Assembly (NCBI GenBank): GCA_037367405.1
Contig: JAZKJV010002325.1
Location: 248,001-312,000 of the forward strand
Source of the DNA: Ottelia alismoides
Lineage: Eukaryota > Streptophyta > Magnoliopsida > Alismatales > Hydrocharitaceae
Reading direction: 5' to 3'
DNA length: 64,000 nucleotides
Positions 19,727-31,900 of the stretch are shown one piece after another. Each line of letters begins with the position of its first letter. Position 1 is the first letter of the stretch. A program made the translations under genes and the position numbers. The notes below the pieces were generated by a model that saw only the letters and a list, made by a program, of their open reading frames with translations, was not told the origin of the DNA and did not search any database.

Positions 19727-22700
19727 TGATGAGCGCGAAATTTGCCTCTTTAATAAACGATAATTGTAGTATAGGAGGCATAAATCGGTCGATCAAGAAC
19801 CACAATCTTTGAATGTTGTGGAAAATTTTTCTTGGCAAGTCTACCAAGGTCGAACATAGGGAACGATGATTTTTCGTTGCATGGTCTTAAATTAATTTAA
19901 GTAATTAATTTATGTTTGGTTGATTTCTGTATTGAAAAAATATAATACAAATGCGAGGAAATGCAATGACAATGAAATAATCATAGAGACTAATTCGGCT
20001 CAGGATATGTGACTTTTCATGCTTGAAATAATCAATTAATGCAATCAATTAATCATCAATTCTCATCACAGATCAAAAAATATTATGTACAGAAAAATAT
20101 CTCCAGAAGCAGACAAGAAGGAAAATAGTTCTGAGAAACTATCCTGTAAATTACTGAGATAAGGCAATTAATTTTATTGATAAATCATTATTCTCTAATC
20201 AAACCCCTAATAAAATTGATCTTGTAAAAGAATGAGAGATCAATGTCTATCCTTCACAAGAACACCCTTGTATGAATTGATTCATCAATTTATCAATGAA
20301 AATATAACATAAATATGTCAAATTTAGCCTGCATTGTCAACAAAGATCTTTAAATAACTATTTTCAATAAACAACTCAGATCTGTTCACAGGGTATGCTA
20401 AATGGTAGAGCATGAAAATAGCTTCACAATGACATATTATATGCTTAAATCAGAGTTCGGATGAAAAAGATATGATGAAATCAAATTTCATGGAGTAAAA
20501 TGCAATTAAAATAAAGTTTTTACTTCAAACATGTCACTGTAGGGCTTATTTGTAATTTTGCAAAGTCTGGGGGCTCTTCTACAATTTACCCCAAACGGGG
20601 GTATATTTGTGATTTTAAGAAACTAGGGGCTTCAGTGCAATTTGCCCCAGCACACATGTGCTTGGAGGCTCAGTTGGCAAGGTTGAGGCTCGGGACCCGA
20701 GCTTGTGGTTTGGGCCGGGGCTGAGGTTCTGGGCCCTAAAGTAGAGGCTCGATTGACGTGCTTGGAGGCTCGGACCGAGGCTTTGGCTCGGGTGGTCCGA
20801 GCCTCCATGTGGTTGGCTGGAGTGGCTCGGGTGGTCTGAGCCTCGAGGATGGGGCTGATACTGGGGGGGGGCAGACGTGACAAGCTGTCATTCGTCAGAT
20901 CATGGACGCCTCCCTAGATCCAGCGGTTGCTGTGAAGTATGATGAGGTGGTGAGAGACCGAGGATGCAGAGGAGGGGGGCCTCCGCAGATGGGAGGTCGA
21001 CGATGCTTTGAGGTGAAGGTGGCAGCCGAGGCGTCAGGGCGACGGTGGTGGCCGAGGCTTCGGCCGGTCGACCCATGACCAACTAAGACTGAAGGTGTTG
21101 GTGGCCATGTTGGTGCTTAGGGGTGGCGGTAGCAGCCGATCTTGGGCGACGAAGATGCGGAGGAGCAGAGGCTCCATATAAGGGTGATAGGCGAGGCGAC
21201 ACAGGAGATGATCGGTCAGTGGAGCCAAGAAGATATGAGGCAGTGGCATGAAGATGATGGAAGTGCTGGAAGGGGGTGGACGAGAAGTATGGGACGAAGT
21301 GGCATTGGTCACCTCCTAGTGTTTACTCGAGCAGCTCTGTGAGGCGGCGAGCTCAGCAACTCGAGAAGCTGCAATAGAGTGTAACTCTGGATCACGCCGC
21401 AAGGGAGCACCAAGCCGCTGTCACCGGCCTTATGGAGAACGATAGATGAACAGAGCTGCTGGCGAGGGAAGGAGATTTGTAGGAGAAAGGTGGAAAGCGG
21501 TTACTCGAGGGAGAGGCTGGCCTCATAACGGCTAGAGAAGATGAAGGGGGCGGCGACGCGTAACAGCCGAGCGGAGGTATGCGGGTGGCGTTACGTGCGA
21601 GGAGGGGAGGAAGAACGACTAGAGGAAGGGAAGTGTGGTCACGTGCAGGGCACGTGACCCGGTGGCCTCGAGAGAGAAAGTTGGGGTGCCACATGGCACG
21701 CTCAGGGAATGCCACGTGGCACGCCCAGCCGGTGCCACGTGTCATGCCTAGGGGCTGCCACGTGGCATCCCAAAAAAGTTTCAAAATTTAAAGATAAATT
21801 AAAATAGAAAAGAAATAGAAGAATACTTCGGATCGAAAAATTTCCTTCATGAAAGTTGTTCGTCTCGACGAGATATACAACTTTCATGAAGGATCCATGT
21901 GCAAATAAGGTCATCTGTGTGAAGTGGCATTTTTGATGGTTTTCCATGTGTATAGAAGACCATATTTTTGGATTTTTGTAATTTTTTAATGAATTTGAAA
22001 GTATAAAAAAATCTAGAAAACATACGACAAACTACAAGAAAATATTTAACATACTAATCTGATTTTTTTTGGATTTTTAAAAAATAAGAAAATAGGAAAA
22101 TAAAATAGTAGTAAGAAACACACAATTTTTGTACAAACTCGCAACGGACACTTGGACTCAGTCAGTTTCTTTGATTTCAGTTTTAATCTGGATTTGGATT
22201 TTTTGGTTGCTTAATAAAACTTTATCAAAAGGACACAAGTGAAGATGAAATAAAATTAAAAGGGTCAATTATGTACATAAAAACTTAAGTCAAAAATAGC
22301 AAAAAGTCAAAATGCGCAAAAGAGGCCCAAAACCAAACTTTCACATATGATCTCTGAATTTTACGAAATTGTTATTGTTTTGAACGTATTTGAAAATGAA
22401 GTACTTTGAAAATGAGTAGATCAAAATCGGACACTGTATGAGGGAGATATGCTCGTTTTAGTCCGGCAGATGTGAAATTAGACTTTAGGATTATTTATAC
22501 TTATTTGAGTTAGTATTTTTTTGTATTTTTTGTTTATTCTTGTTAGTATTATCTACATAATGGAGGTGGTTCGGGGCCAATCAGAATTAGGAAGAATTAC
22601 CTAAAAACAAGAGAAGTTAGAGGCTTTGTGGGATAATTTACACTTGAAATTTTTAATGCAATTTATGTCTTATGAAATGCAAATATTATTCACACATGTA

Positions 22701-22799
22701 GGAATGCTAATAATGCTATATTAATGATTAAATGCATGTCAATTTTGGGGAATAGAGCCCAATTGACCAAATTTAGCATGATGAATACGAGATTGATCA
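19727..22799 (-). repeat. LTR of GyB (5' LTR, minus strand)
   Basis: On the - strand it starts TGATCAATCTCGTATTCATC, like TGATGAATCCCGATTCATC of GyC, and ends GCGCTCATCA before the primer site. Length is 3.07 kb. It holds a GC-rich block (about 20640-21770) with GAGGCTCGG repeats and a hairpin (GGCTCGG/CCGAGCC, 20785-20803), and a 23-bp G-box array. Short open frames inside are of no recognised meaning. Confidence 0.75.
21687..21767. repeat. Four-unit, 23-bp tandem array of G-box palindromes
   Basis: TGCCACATGGCA, TGCCACGTGGCA, TGCCACGTGTCA and TGCCACGTGGCA start at 21687, 21710, 21733 and 21756, exactly 23 bp apart. The 12-bp palindrome contains CACGTG, the plant G-box bound by bZIP and bHLH factors. 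Two more CACGTG sites lie just outside (about 21640 and 21652). A role as an LTR enhancer is inferred. Confidence 0.85.
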
Positions 22800-23405
22800 A
22801 GGAGAAAGAAGCATCTTTTTAATATGTGATTTTTATGAATTTAATGATATATTATTAAATGAAACATTTTTAGCCACATTTATTTAAAATATGAATGTAT
22901 GATTTATGGCTTAAGTATATACAGAGTATATTCGAACCACTATACTTATCTTGAGCTTTGTTCTCATAGATCGAAGAGAAAAAGAGAATACATAACTTGT
23001 GCCGAGTATAGAAAAGCCTAGAAATAAGGAATGAAGGAATTAATGAATAAGAAGTTGACCATCACCCCTATACATGGAATCAAATAATCCTAAGTATAGC
23101 AGAGTACACACCGAGCAGGGAGGCTCAAGGGTGGGAATGAACAGATCATACTCTTATTGTCTCCCCCTTACTTAGGGTGAGATATCCCTAAGTATAGACA
23201 AGAAGAGAAGATAGTGGAGAGGATCGAAAAGGAGATCAATCGGAGTGCACAGCCCCTATACTTAGGACAAAGTATGTCCTAAGTATAAAAGGCTGACAAA
23301 GAAGGTGTGATACACAAGTTTTTTTCATAGATAACGAACACTAAGGACAATAAGAAGAAAACAAGAAAAGACAAAATCTTAAAGGAAAAGTTTTTGAGTT
23401 GCATT
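22800..23405 (-). other. GyA 3' UTR with several stem-loops
   Basis: Non-coding. It includes a perfect 12-bp stem TATACTTAGGAC (23257-23268) / GTCCTAAGTATA (23276-23287) with a 7-nt loop, and ACTTAGGG (23170-23177) / CCCTAAGT (23186-23193). The - strand text from about 22920 matches GyC at 49790-49870. The expected polypurine tract is absent, consistent with interruption by GyB. Confidence 0.75.
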
Positions 23406-24570
23406 ATATGAATCTTCTGATGATTACTGTTGTGGATGTATCATCAGAGCTCAGTACTTGGATGTAGTCGACAAGGGTCAGGAAAGTATCATGCTTGAGG
23501 TAAGACTTTAGTAGTTGACTGTTGACAACAAATTGTTGTGGTTTAGGAGAAAATTTTTATATTGCAATTTTGCCATTGTCGTACACTTCTCGAAGTTGAA
23601 ACAACCTTGTCCATTTGCTTTTCAATTTGCCCGAGAAGATCTTCAACTTTGCATCAAATAGATACACTTTTTGTCCAACTTCAAAGGTTTTTCATCTGAT
23701 ATGCCTGTCATGACAGTGTTTCACCTTCTCCTTGTACATCAATGTGTTATCGTATGTATAGTCTCAAAATTCCAGGAGCCTATATAGATCATCTTTCCTT
23801 TTTTGGCAACCTTGTTGTGAGTCTAGATTACACAAATTGATAGCGTAAAGATTTGTGAATTAATTTCTTAGGTAGATGACATGGTTTCCCATATATAGGA
23901 TGGTATGGCAACATACCGAAGGGAGTCTTGTTAGAGGTTCTGTATGATCAAAGGATGGAGTCCAGGAGTCGGGACCAATTCTTTCTGTCCAACTTTAGAA
24001 GCTTTTGTACGATCGTCTTGATTTCTCTATTTGATAATTGTGTCATGCCATTGGTTTAGATATGATAAGGAGATGCGACTCGATGCTCGATATCATATTC
24101 ATCTGCTAATTTCTTGACCTATCTGTTAATGAAATGACAACCCCTATCTGATATAAGTATCTTTGGAAACCCAAACCATAAGATAATGTTCTCTTTCAGA
24201 AAGCAACAAATAGAACGATTGTCTGCGGCTCGAGCGGTGATAGCTTCAATCCAGCGACTCACACTATCAACAACAAGAAGGATATGCTCATATCCAAAAC
24301 TATTGGGGAAAGGCCCCATGAAATCAATGCCCCAAGCATCGAATACGTCTTCTATCTAAATGATCTTTAGGGGCATTGGATATTTTGTTGTGAGTGTGCC
24401 TTTTAATCGCGGTAGTCAGCGCATTGTTTAACAAATGTTGTTGCATCCTTAAATAGTGTAGGCCACCAGAGGCCACATTGCAATACTTTCACTGTCATTC
24501 TATCTCTAGAATGGTGTCCACCATATTCATGCGAGTGACAATGCTCGAAGACACTATGGTGCTCCACCTG
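23406..24570 (-). pseudogene. GyA integrase with zinc-binding and C-terminal domains
   Basis: On the - strand: a zinc-binding region near 24560-24400 (HCHSHEYGGH, FVKQCADY); the catalytic core 24319-24119 with MGPFPNSFGYEHILLVVD and ISDRGCHF (first two acidic residues present); then NGMTQLSNREIK, where the catalytic Glu (NGxxExSN) is Gln. GKPCHLP follows, and a C-terminal domain near 23670-23540 (VGQKVYLFDAKLKIFSGKLK). Stops and frame changes occur between the pieces. It would have inserted the element's DNA into the genome. Confidence 0.85.
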
Positions 24571-24749
24571 AGGTACTCACCTACACCAAATGGAATATTC
24601 TCCTTCCCTAAATAGAAGTGGGTCTTACAATTTGTAGAAATGAATAGTAGATAAGAACTTGTCCTTCATGATTTTCATCCAATCTTTTGGAACCACACTT
24701 GATATGAGGTAGTTTATAATATCAGCATACGAAAGGAGTGAAGCCACGA

Positions 24750-25233
24750 CCAATATTTATCCGTTAGGAAAGGTGTTTGTGATGGGTGTTTCGCTCAGTG
24801 GAGGCTCTTGCTGCTCCAATCTAGAGAGGTGATCTGCTACCACATTTTAAACTCCAAGCTTACTTTTGATTTCCAAATCAAACTCTTGGAGGAGAAGGAT
24901 CCATCTGATTAATTAGGGCTTGACATCCTTCTTCTAATGTAAGTTTCGTATAGTAGAGTGGTTGGTGAAGATGGCGACTTTTGATCCAAGCAGATATGAT
25001 CCTAACTTTTCATGGGAGAATACCACAACTAGTAATTCTTTCTCCATATCCCAGTAATTTCTCTGAGCTTCATCTAGTGTTTTGCTGGCATAGTGAATGG
25101 CGTAGGGTGCCTTGTCTTTCTTTTGTCCGAAAATTGCCCCTACTGCAAAATCTGATGCATCTGTCATGATATCAAAGGGAAAAGACCAATCCACCGGCTG
25201 TAGGACTGGAGCATGAGTGATTTGATCCTTCAA
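24750..25233 (-). pseudogene. GyA RNase H domain
   Basis: The 25233-24934 frame reads HAPVLQPVDWSFPFDIM followed by TDASDFAVGAIFGQ, then HYASKTLDEAQRNYWDMEKE and FTNHSTIR, the classic gypsy RNase H series. The first catalytic Asp (TDAS) and the Glu (EKE) are present, while the later TDH motif reads TNH. After frame changes VVADHLSRLE near 24840 marks the domain end. Confidence 0.85.
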
Positions 25234-25575
25234 CTTATTAAATGAAAGGAAAACCTATTCATCGGCATTAAACTCAGTCTCCTTGTATAGTATCTCTGTA
25301 AGAAGTCGGGCAATGCGACTGAAAGCACATATGAATCTTCGGTAGAATCCCATATGCCCAGGAATGACCTTACATTCTTAAATGTATGAGGTGGCTCAAG
25401 ATTGGCAATGGCATCTACCTTTTCTAGGTTGACTTCCATGCCATATTTGGAAATGATTTGACCCAGCATAATCACTTCCATGGCCATGAAGTGGCTCTTT
25501 TACCATGATAACACTAGGTTTACTTCATGACATTTTTGAAGTACTCTATCCAAGTGTTGTGTCCTCTTCTCGATT
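25230..25575 (-). pseudogene. GyA C-terminal end of reverse transcriptase
   Basis: LDRVLQKCHEVNLVLSW near 25560 and MAMEVIMLGQIISKYGMEVN at 25487 match the end of gypsy RT (LxRCxETNLVLNWEKCHFMVxEGIVLGHKIS). VRSFLGI near 25372 begins the connection. The RT core, including YxDD, is missing: just upstream the sequence is gag-like. Confidence 0.82.
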
Positions 25576-26420
25576 ACAGCAAGTTTCTCAAGGTACTACG
25601 ATCGCTTCTCGATAATGTCAAACTCTGAGAGATCGCTTCCAATGATGCTGAGGTTGGAGATCTCAACTCTCTCTGCCTCACAAGACATTACCATACGTAC
25701 TTACTTCCGGAGGTTCTGAGGTTGTTTTTGATATGCTTTAGATGAAGAGGGGGCAGCCTCTCCTTCGGTCATTTCCACAAAAATTTGTTAGACTACATTT
25801 TCGCCATTGTCAAAATGTGATCCCCAACAAGTTCTGTCGACGACTCGTTGGCTTTCTACATACAGCCCCCTTGAAGAGGTGTTGGACCAAGCCGGTCCTT
25901 GGAATTCATGATGGGGGCACTTCTCTTGCATGTCCGTGAATCTCTCACAGGCTTCATGGATGGTCTCGTAGGCACACTGAGGGAAGTTGCTAATCCTGTC
26001 TCTCATATGGTTGAGTCGACCGAGAGGATAAAATCTATGTTGGAAGGCGGACTGGATTTCCTCTCATATCATCACAACCTTTCCTAGATGATGGACCATG
26101 TAGAGGGCCTTATCTTGTAGACTGGAGGGGAATGCCATCATCTTTACTACATCCAACAGAACGTTGGGGTAGTGGGCAGTACTTTACATGCATCAGAACT
26201 ACTGTAGGTGAATATATAAATCTTGGACATTGTTCCCGTGAAATGATGGGAGAAGATCATGTAACTAAGGCTTCAACTCAAAGCGGGCATGTACTGATGG
26301 AATGAGGATCCACTCGGTCATCTGACTATCTCCAGGGTTATATGTCTCTTTAAGTGTGGGTTTTGGCCTCCCTTGTTATGTCTTTTCCTCATCAGGATCG
26401 TTATGAGGTCCATCACCTCC
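25576..26420 (-). pseudogene. GyA gag core and C-terminal part
   Basis: On the - strand TEWILIPSVHARFELK near 26320, AFPSSLQDKALYMVHHLGKV near 26110 and SAFQHRFYPLGRLNHMRDRI near 26050-25990 match the retrotransposon gag core (xxFPFSLxDxAxxWL ... F...KFFPxxRxxxLRxxIxxF). HEACERFTDMQEKCPHHEF follows (YEAWERFKDLLRKCPHHG). It ends near YLEKLAVIEKR (about 25590), then runs into RT. Stops occur throughout. GyD carries the same gag at 33860-34330. Confidence 0.82.
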
Positions 26421-28941
26421 TCTTGCAAGTTTGTCTCCTTCTCCTCCTGCTTGTTAGTTCATGACATCATTCAGCATATCTTGAAATGCAGTTTGTGTCA
26501 GGGCTTGCTCGGTCAGTTACTGCCTGGATGGAGGACAGCAACTAAGCATTCACTTGGTTCTTGTCTGGCATCATTTCTTATTCAGGTTGGTGAGGAATCT
26601 AACCCTTGTCCTTTCCTTAGGGAGCCATTTCAGGGTTCGAATCCTACGAGATGAATTCTGTGTTGGGATCTAGGACTAGGGCTATCATCTATCTGAAATG
26701 TGAAAAATTCCCAATCATACCACTTGCAATTGAATCACAGCTACCAAGATGGATATGAAATTAGGGTTAATTCCAGAGTGTTGTGAATGGAAAAGATGTA
26801 GATTGTAATCGACTTTCATTCACAATGGTGAGGGTGGAACAAGAGTGATCTCAATTTATTCAATGATCAATCGGATGGGTAGGAGACAAGGAATATGAAG
26901 ATCGACCCGTAAAGTCCGGATCGGGTTCTCTGGAATCGCCTCGAATTATTAACGAGGTCGAGTCTATGGAATCGATGTAGGCATCGGTGGGGTCCCAACT
27001 GAGCCATCCATGGATCGACATCGTGAATTAAGAAGGAGATCGATGCAGATATAAAGATACAGTAGTCAACGATGAATAAAAAGGAGTGTAAAATAGTATC
27101 AAGGTTCAAACTGAGTGGGTGTCAATAGGGTGACACATATGACAAAATTTGCGTAAATGCACAGGACTTGATCTTTAAACCTTCATCAAGATCCATACAA
27201 ACACAATACAAAATTTGGTTCACCAAATTACGCTATGTGAAGCAGTGAAGGTTCGACAACTTTTAATCTTTTCAGTTTTAGAGTTGTTATTTCAGGCATA
27301 TATTGTAGTCATTAGCGTGCTAACCCTATATGAGAGAGAGTACTGCCAGAAAAGTATCTCGTACATGTACTCCTCCTTTGTAACCTGTAGTCTGCAATTT
27401 TTGAAGTCCTTGTAACCATTCCTAGATCCTTACTCAGCCAAAGAAATAGAGAGAGGAAGCCTAGAGATGAAATCGCTACTTCAGTTATTGCTCACAACGA
27501 AATCACCAGTGAGCATGCAAGAATCTACTCGGACGCAAATCGATAAGACAAACACTCCCGTGAAGGCATGGCCTATGCTCAGTACTTCAGAGCATGTCGA
27601 TGTTCCACACAAGGTTGGATCACCATCATTAACAAGGCCCTACTCGGTCACATATGATAGAAGTGCCATTACTTCGAAAATCTAGGAAATACACAAGGCA
27701 GTTTCAGACTGGATTTTTGGCTCTAATCCTTAGCAGGTCATGCCTTGGCCATGGGACGGGTTTTGGTTCCTCCTAATGTACATGAAATCATTAAGGGCTT
27801 TATGAATCAAAAGCAATGAAAGTACATTACAAATTTTAATTAAGGTAAAACTTTATTTATCAGTCCCCTTGTTTTAGTTTTTTGGGTTTTCACTTTTTTT
27901 GAATCTGTTTTCATACAAGTGCCTATCATTTTTGTAAATTTTCATCTAAGTCCTAGGAGCTCCAAATCATAGGGAGATAATGAAAAAGTCATGCAAGTCT
28001 ATTTAATGATGGAGATCTCACCATTAAATCTAATGATGCATGTTGAGTTAGAGGACTTATAGTGCTCCCCATGTCTCCACAATTTTGTATGCAAAACATA
28101 ATTTTTAAACCTATCTACATGGCGGTGTGCAATTGACAAAATCACCCAAAAAAGTAGCTGCTATTAAACGCGAAGAACCATATGCTAGTTAATTAAAGAC
28201 AAACCCTAGAGTATGATTTTGCAGACATCTCTATGCCCACTACAAAGGGTCCTGCTAGTGTTGTATGATGTCTCTCACGACGTGCGGGTTTGAATTCAAA
28301 CGACCAACATTTATTAATTTGACTAGATACACACGTAAGAGACTATAGGCGCAGACATTCCTATTAGGGTTTGGACCTAATTACCGAGTCAATTAACCTA
28401 TGTCTAGGGGCTCCATGCATACAAAAAAAGTAAAAATAAGGTGGAAAACTCAAAACAACAAGAAACAAATGAAAGAAGCTGAGAAAAACAAGGAATTGTG
28501 ACGAGGCCCCCAAGTGAACAGACACTCGGGCACTAGACCTCATTGTGGAGAGTAGAGTCCATGTCTTTAATTATTACATATTCTAAATTGTCTCTCTCTT
28601 ATTAACAAATACATCAATAAAATTAATCTAATTCTATGCTAATTTCCTCTCCTTGCTTCCTTTGTAGCTTTTAGGTGGCCACAATGTGAAGACTGTCCTC
28701 CTCCAAGCTTAGTTGCATCGCCCCATAAAAAAAACATCCACACAAGGTGGGACCTCGTAACAAAGTCACAAAGAAGGGTGTCTTAGCACAAATAATAAAA
28801 TTAAATCAAAATGAGCTATATGTGAAGAATAATTGAATAGTCTATATGTAAAATAAATTCAATTATTAATTAAAACAATGAATCAATGAATAAGCAATAA
28901 TGACTATACAAGAGGTATGACAAAAATAGGATATGCTAATT
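26421..28941 (-). other. GyA leader region
   Basis: No convincing gene. The part nearest the primer site (about 27700-28941) is collinear with the leaders of GyB and GyC (GATGCATGTTGAGTTAGAGG near 28032; TTGACTAG near 28319). The rest, toward gag, has only short open frames that I do not recognise. Confidence 0.5.
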
Positions 28942-28961
28942 GCTCACCAACAACGGTGCCA
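28942..28961 (-). other. GyA primer binding site, tRNA-Asp-like
   Basis: On the - strand TGGCACCGTTGTTGGTGAGC resembles the tRNA-Asp complement TGGCGCCGTTGCCGGGG. The LTR end (CTCA at 28971) lies nine bases away rather than the usual two, so the exact boundary is uncertain. Confidence 0.65.
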
Positions 28962-28970
28962 TCCAACAAA

Positions 28971-31900
28971 TGAGATTTTAAAGAGGAGTGCACGGTTTCA
29001 CATACCTCATTTAACCAATAATTAACCCACAATGTATATATAATGCAATGAATCAACAAAAATGTGGTTAACATTTATTATTCTCTAATACAAAATGCAT
29101 AGCTAGTAAGCAGTAGAGGTCGGACCACATAGAGTAAAACAGGTAGCCTGTGGCTATTTATATAAAACCAAGTAATTTTCTATGTACAGTTATCTTTTTG
29201 TGGGTTTAGATTTTTAATTTAAAATTACTTATTTGTATTTAAATTTTTTATTTGATTTTAATTTTTTTATATTTTCTTCTTATATTTTCGTAGTTTCTTT
29301 TATTTTTAAATATATAATATAACACATATAAGGCTATATACAATATAAAGAAGTATATTTGTAAAGGCTAATTAATAAAAACAAAATATAGGAAATATTT
29401 AATTTGTGGTTTTGTATATTTTTCTAATATCTTAGTGTTTTTATCATTTTTGCTAATTTTTATGAGTTTTCAAGTGAAAAATATCCCAAATTAGAGATTT
29501 AATAAATACCGGAAATTGATTTGGATTTTACAAAATAATAAATAAGTTGCAAAATTATCCAATTCAATTTTAATACATAGATATTTATATACATAAAATT
29601 ATAAAATAGAAAATAATATTTTTAGATTTTCTAATGAATTTTTATATTTTTATAAATATTTTTAGTATTTTTCCATTTATAGGAGTTTTATTTTTCCATT
29701 TTTAGTGATTTTTGGTTTGTTGTTAAAACATAGTAAAATAGAAACTATAATGTTTTTCAGATTTTTAGACATGTTCTTATATTTTTCGGTATTTTATACT
29801 ATTGACATAATAAAAATAAGCTCCTTTCGACTTTTACGAAATGGTTAAAAAGTCCTAAAATGCCAAGCAAATCCATAGAGTGGAAGTACATGGCTAGAGG
29901 CACTAAACCCTATTTTTGCGATTTTTTAGAGTACCATAGCTATTTAAACTAAATAAATGAAGTACACAAAAATACATGTCCTAGGAGGGGCATAATTGCA
30001 ATAAAAATAGACATTAGGGGATCTGATGCAATTTTGCCAAAAATATACAATGTATTTGACATTTTATTAGACTTAAATTAAAGATAAAAAGCCAGAGTGG
30101 TGTCCCAGCAATCTGCCCAACTTACATTGGACTACATGTGAGTTGAGCTGGACAAGACCTAAATGCAAATTAAATAAATACAACGACCTTTTTGCAAAAT
30201 GTCCATTTAATTTTACACTATACTTTCAATTTGCAGGACTAAATAATATATATGGAAAATCCAAGGTTGATATATGCAATTTACCCCATATATGTACGTC
30301 ATCAGACGATTCTTATTCTTGACTAGGACACGTGGTGCCACCTGGTAGCTTGGTACTTCTTCGATGATCGACGGTGCGGATTAGATCATTGGAGGTGATC
30401 TAACGGTTGAGGTGTAGGAGATCAGATGACTAATGAGTGATCTGGAGGGGCACCTCCATCCAACAACTCTGGGTATGTCTCCAAGAACAGGGAAGAATAC
30501 GAGTATGTACTTCCTTGCTCCTTCGATTCCTCAAGCTCCGAGGTCCCTCGGCGACACTGAGGTGCTCTAAATTTTCCTGATGCCAATCCACGTATGGGGG
30601 TTCCACTCGCAATGGTTGGTGGCCGTTGGAGCTCTCTAATGAGGTTAGAGAAGTCGACGGCCCATAGTATCTCCCTTTGATGTAGAATTGAGCCCCCTTA
30701 GGTCTTTTGGGCTCCAAGAGCTTCAGGAAGATTCACAAGCACAAATTAGGGGGTCTAGGAGGGTTACTTGGCGGGAATGGGTGGAGTGAAGCATGGTGAA
30801 GAGGTTCCGAAGGAAGGCAATGGAGTTGAACCTCATTTCCTATATCTGAGCGGGCTCTGGTGGAACGAAGGTGCGGGAAGCGTAAATAAACGATCGGGGA
30901 AGGGAGTGAGGTGGTTGGCAAGTCAAGTAACGATCTTAGGCACGGTGAAGATGTTCACCGGTGCATAGCTCCGGTGAACTAGGAATTGAGTTACTTAAGA
31001 AAGATAACTACCCTAATCATTGAACTAATCATAGAAAGGAAATACGGGAAATCTACCTAAAATAAAGAAAAGGTCGCAACTCTTATACCTGAGGGAGTAT
31101 AGGGAGTAGGCTGTCGGGAGCGCTGTCGTGGACCACCACCTTGTGCTCGCTATGCCATCTCCGAGCGCGGGGAAATCCACAGCTGTCATCTAGATCTCAA
31201 CATTCACACAAGGAGACTCGGCGAAGCTCGAAAGGGATCAAAATAGAAAGGAGGAAGAGAGGGTTTTATTTATAAACATGGGGTTTTATTTATAAATATG
31301 GGCACATACCCTTATTGATCGAATGATTGGGAAGAATGGAGGCTATGTAAAATAAATCTAAAGGACATGTGTGGATGACGGTAGAATCATGATGAAATCC
31401 CGTGAAGGGATCGAAGGAGATAGATGGATGATCAAGCACAAAAAAGGATTGAAAAAAAGGAGTAGATACGTGCGTTAAGTTAGATATTCGAGGGAGGTAG
31501 TTGACCCGAGGTCTACTCACGACCTGACGTGATTAGTCTACGTCAGGTTGTTATTGGACAAAACTGAAATTTTATTCAAAAACAATTATTTATAAATAGC
31601 TAATGATTGTTTTTATTTTTTGTGTATAAAATAAAAATGTTTATTATTTTATCAAGTGTTTTAATATGATTTTTATTATGCTTCTGGTGTTATTTATTAG
31701 TAGTTGATTATTAGGGCATATTTATAGGTTTTGTCATCTATGTTTTGACTTTTTTTTGTATATTTTATTTTTATTATTCTATTCTCCAATTTTATATATC
31801 TATATATTATTTTTTTATGTATCGGTATACTTTTATTATATTTTTCTTATGTTATTGTATACTTAAATAAATAGGCATATAAACTATATAGGTATACTCA

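Larger units (their letters stand above)
15961..22799 (-). mobile_element. Non-autonomous gypsy derivative GyB (LTR, primer site, leader, gag-PR, 3' UTR)
   Basis: Read on the - strand: LTR 22799-19727, primer site, a 1.3-kb leader, a gag-protease frame (18394 to about 16340) and then directly a 3' UTR. The UTR's ATCTACTTCATCCATAGCTC (about 16045) matches the 3' UTR of GyC near 49793. No RT, RNase H or integrase lies between protease and 3' UTR. The downstream end and 3' LTR are missing, cut near 15960. The LTR start TGATCAATC at 22799 falls in the middle of GyA's 3' UTR, suggesting GyB landed there. Confidence 0.7.
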
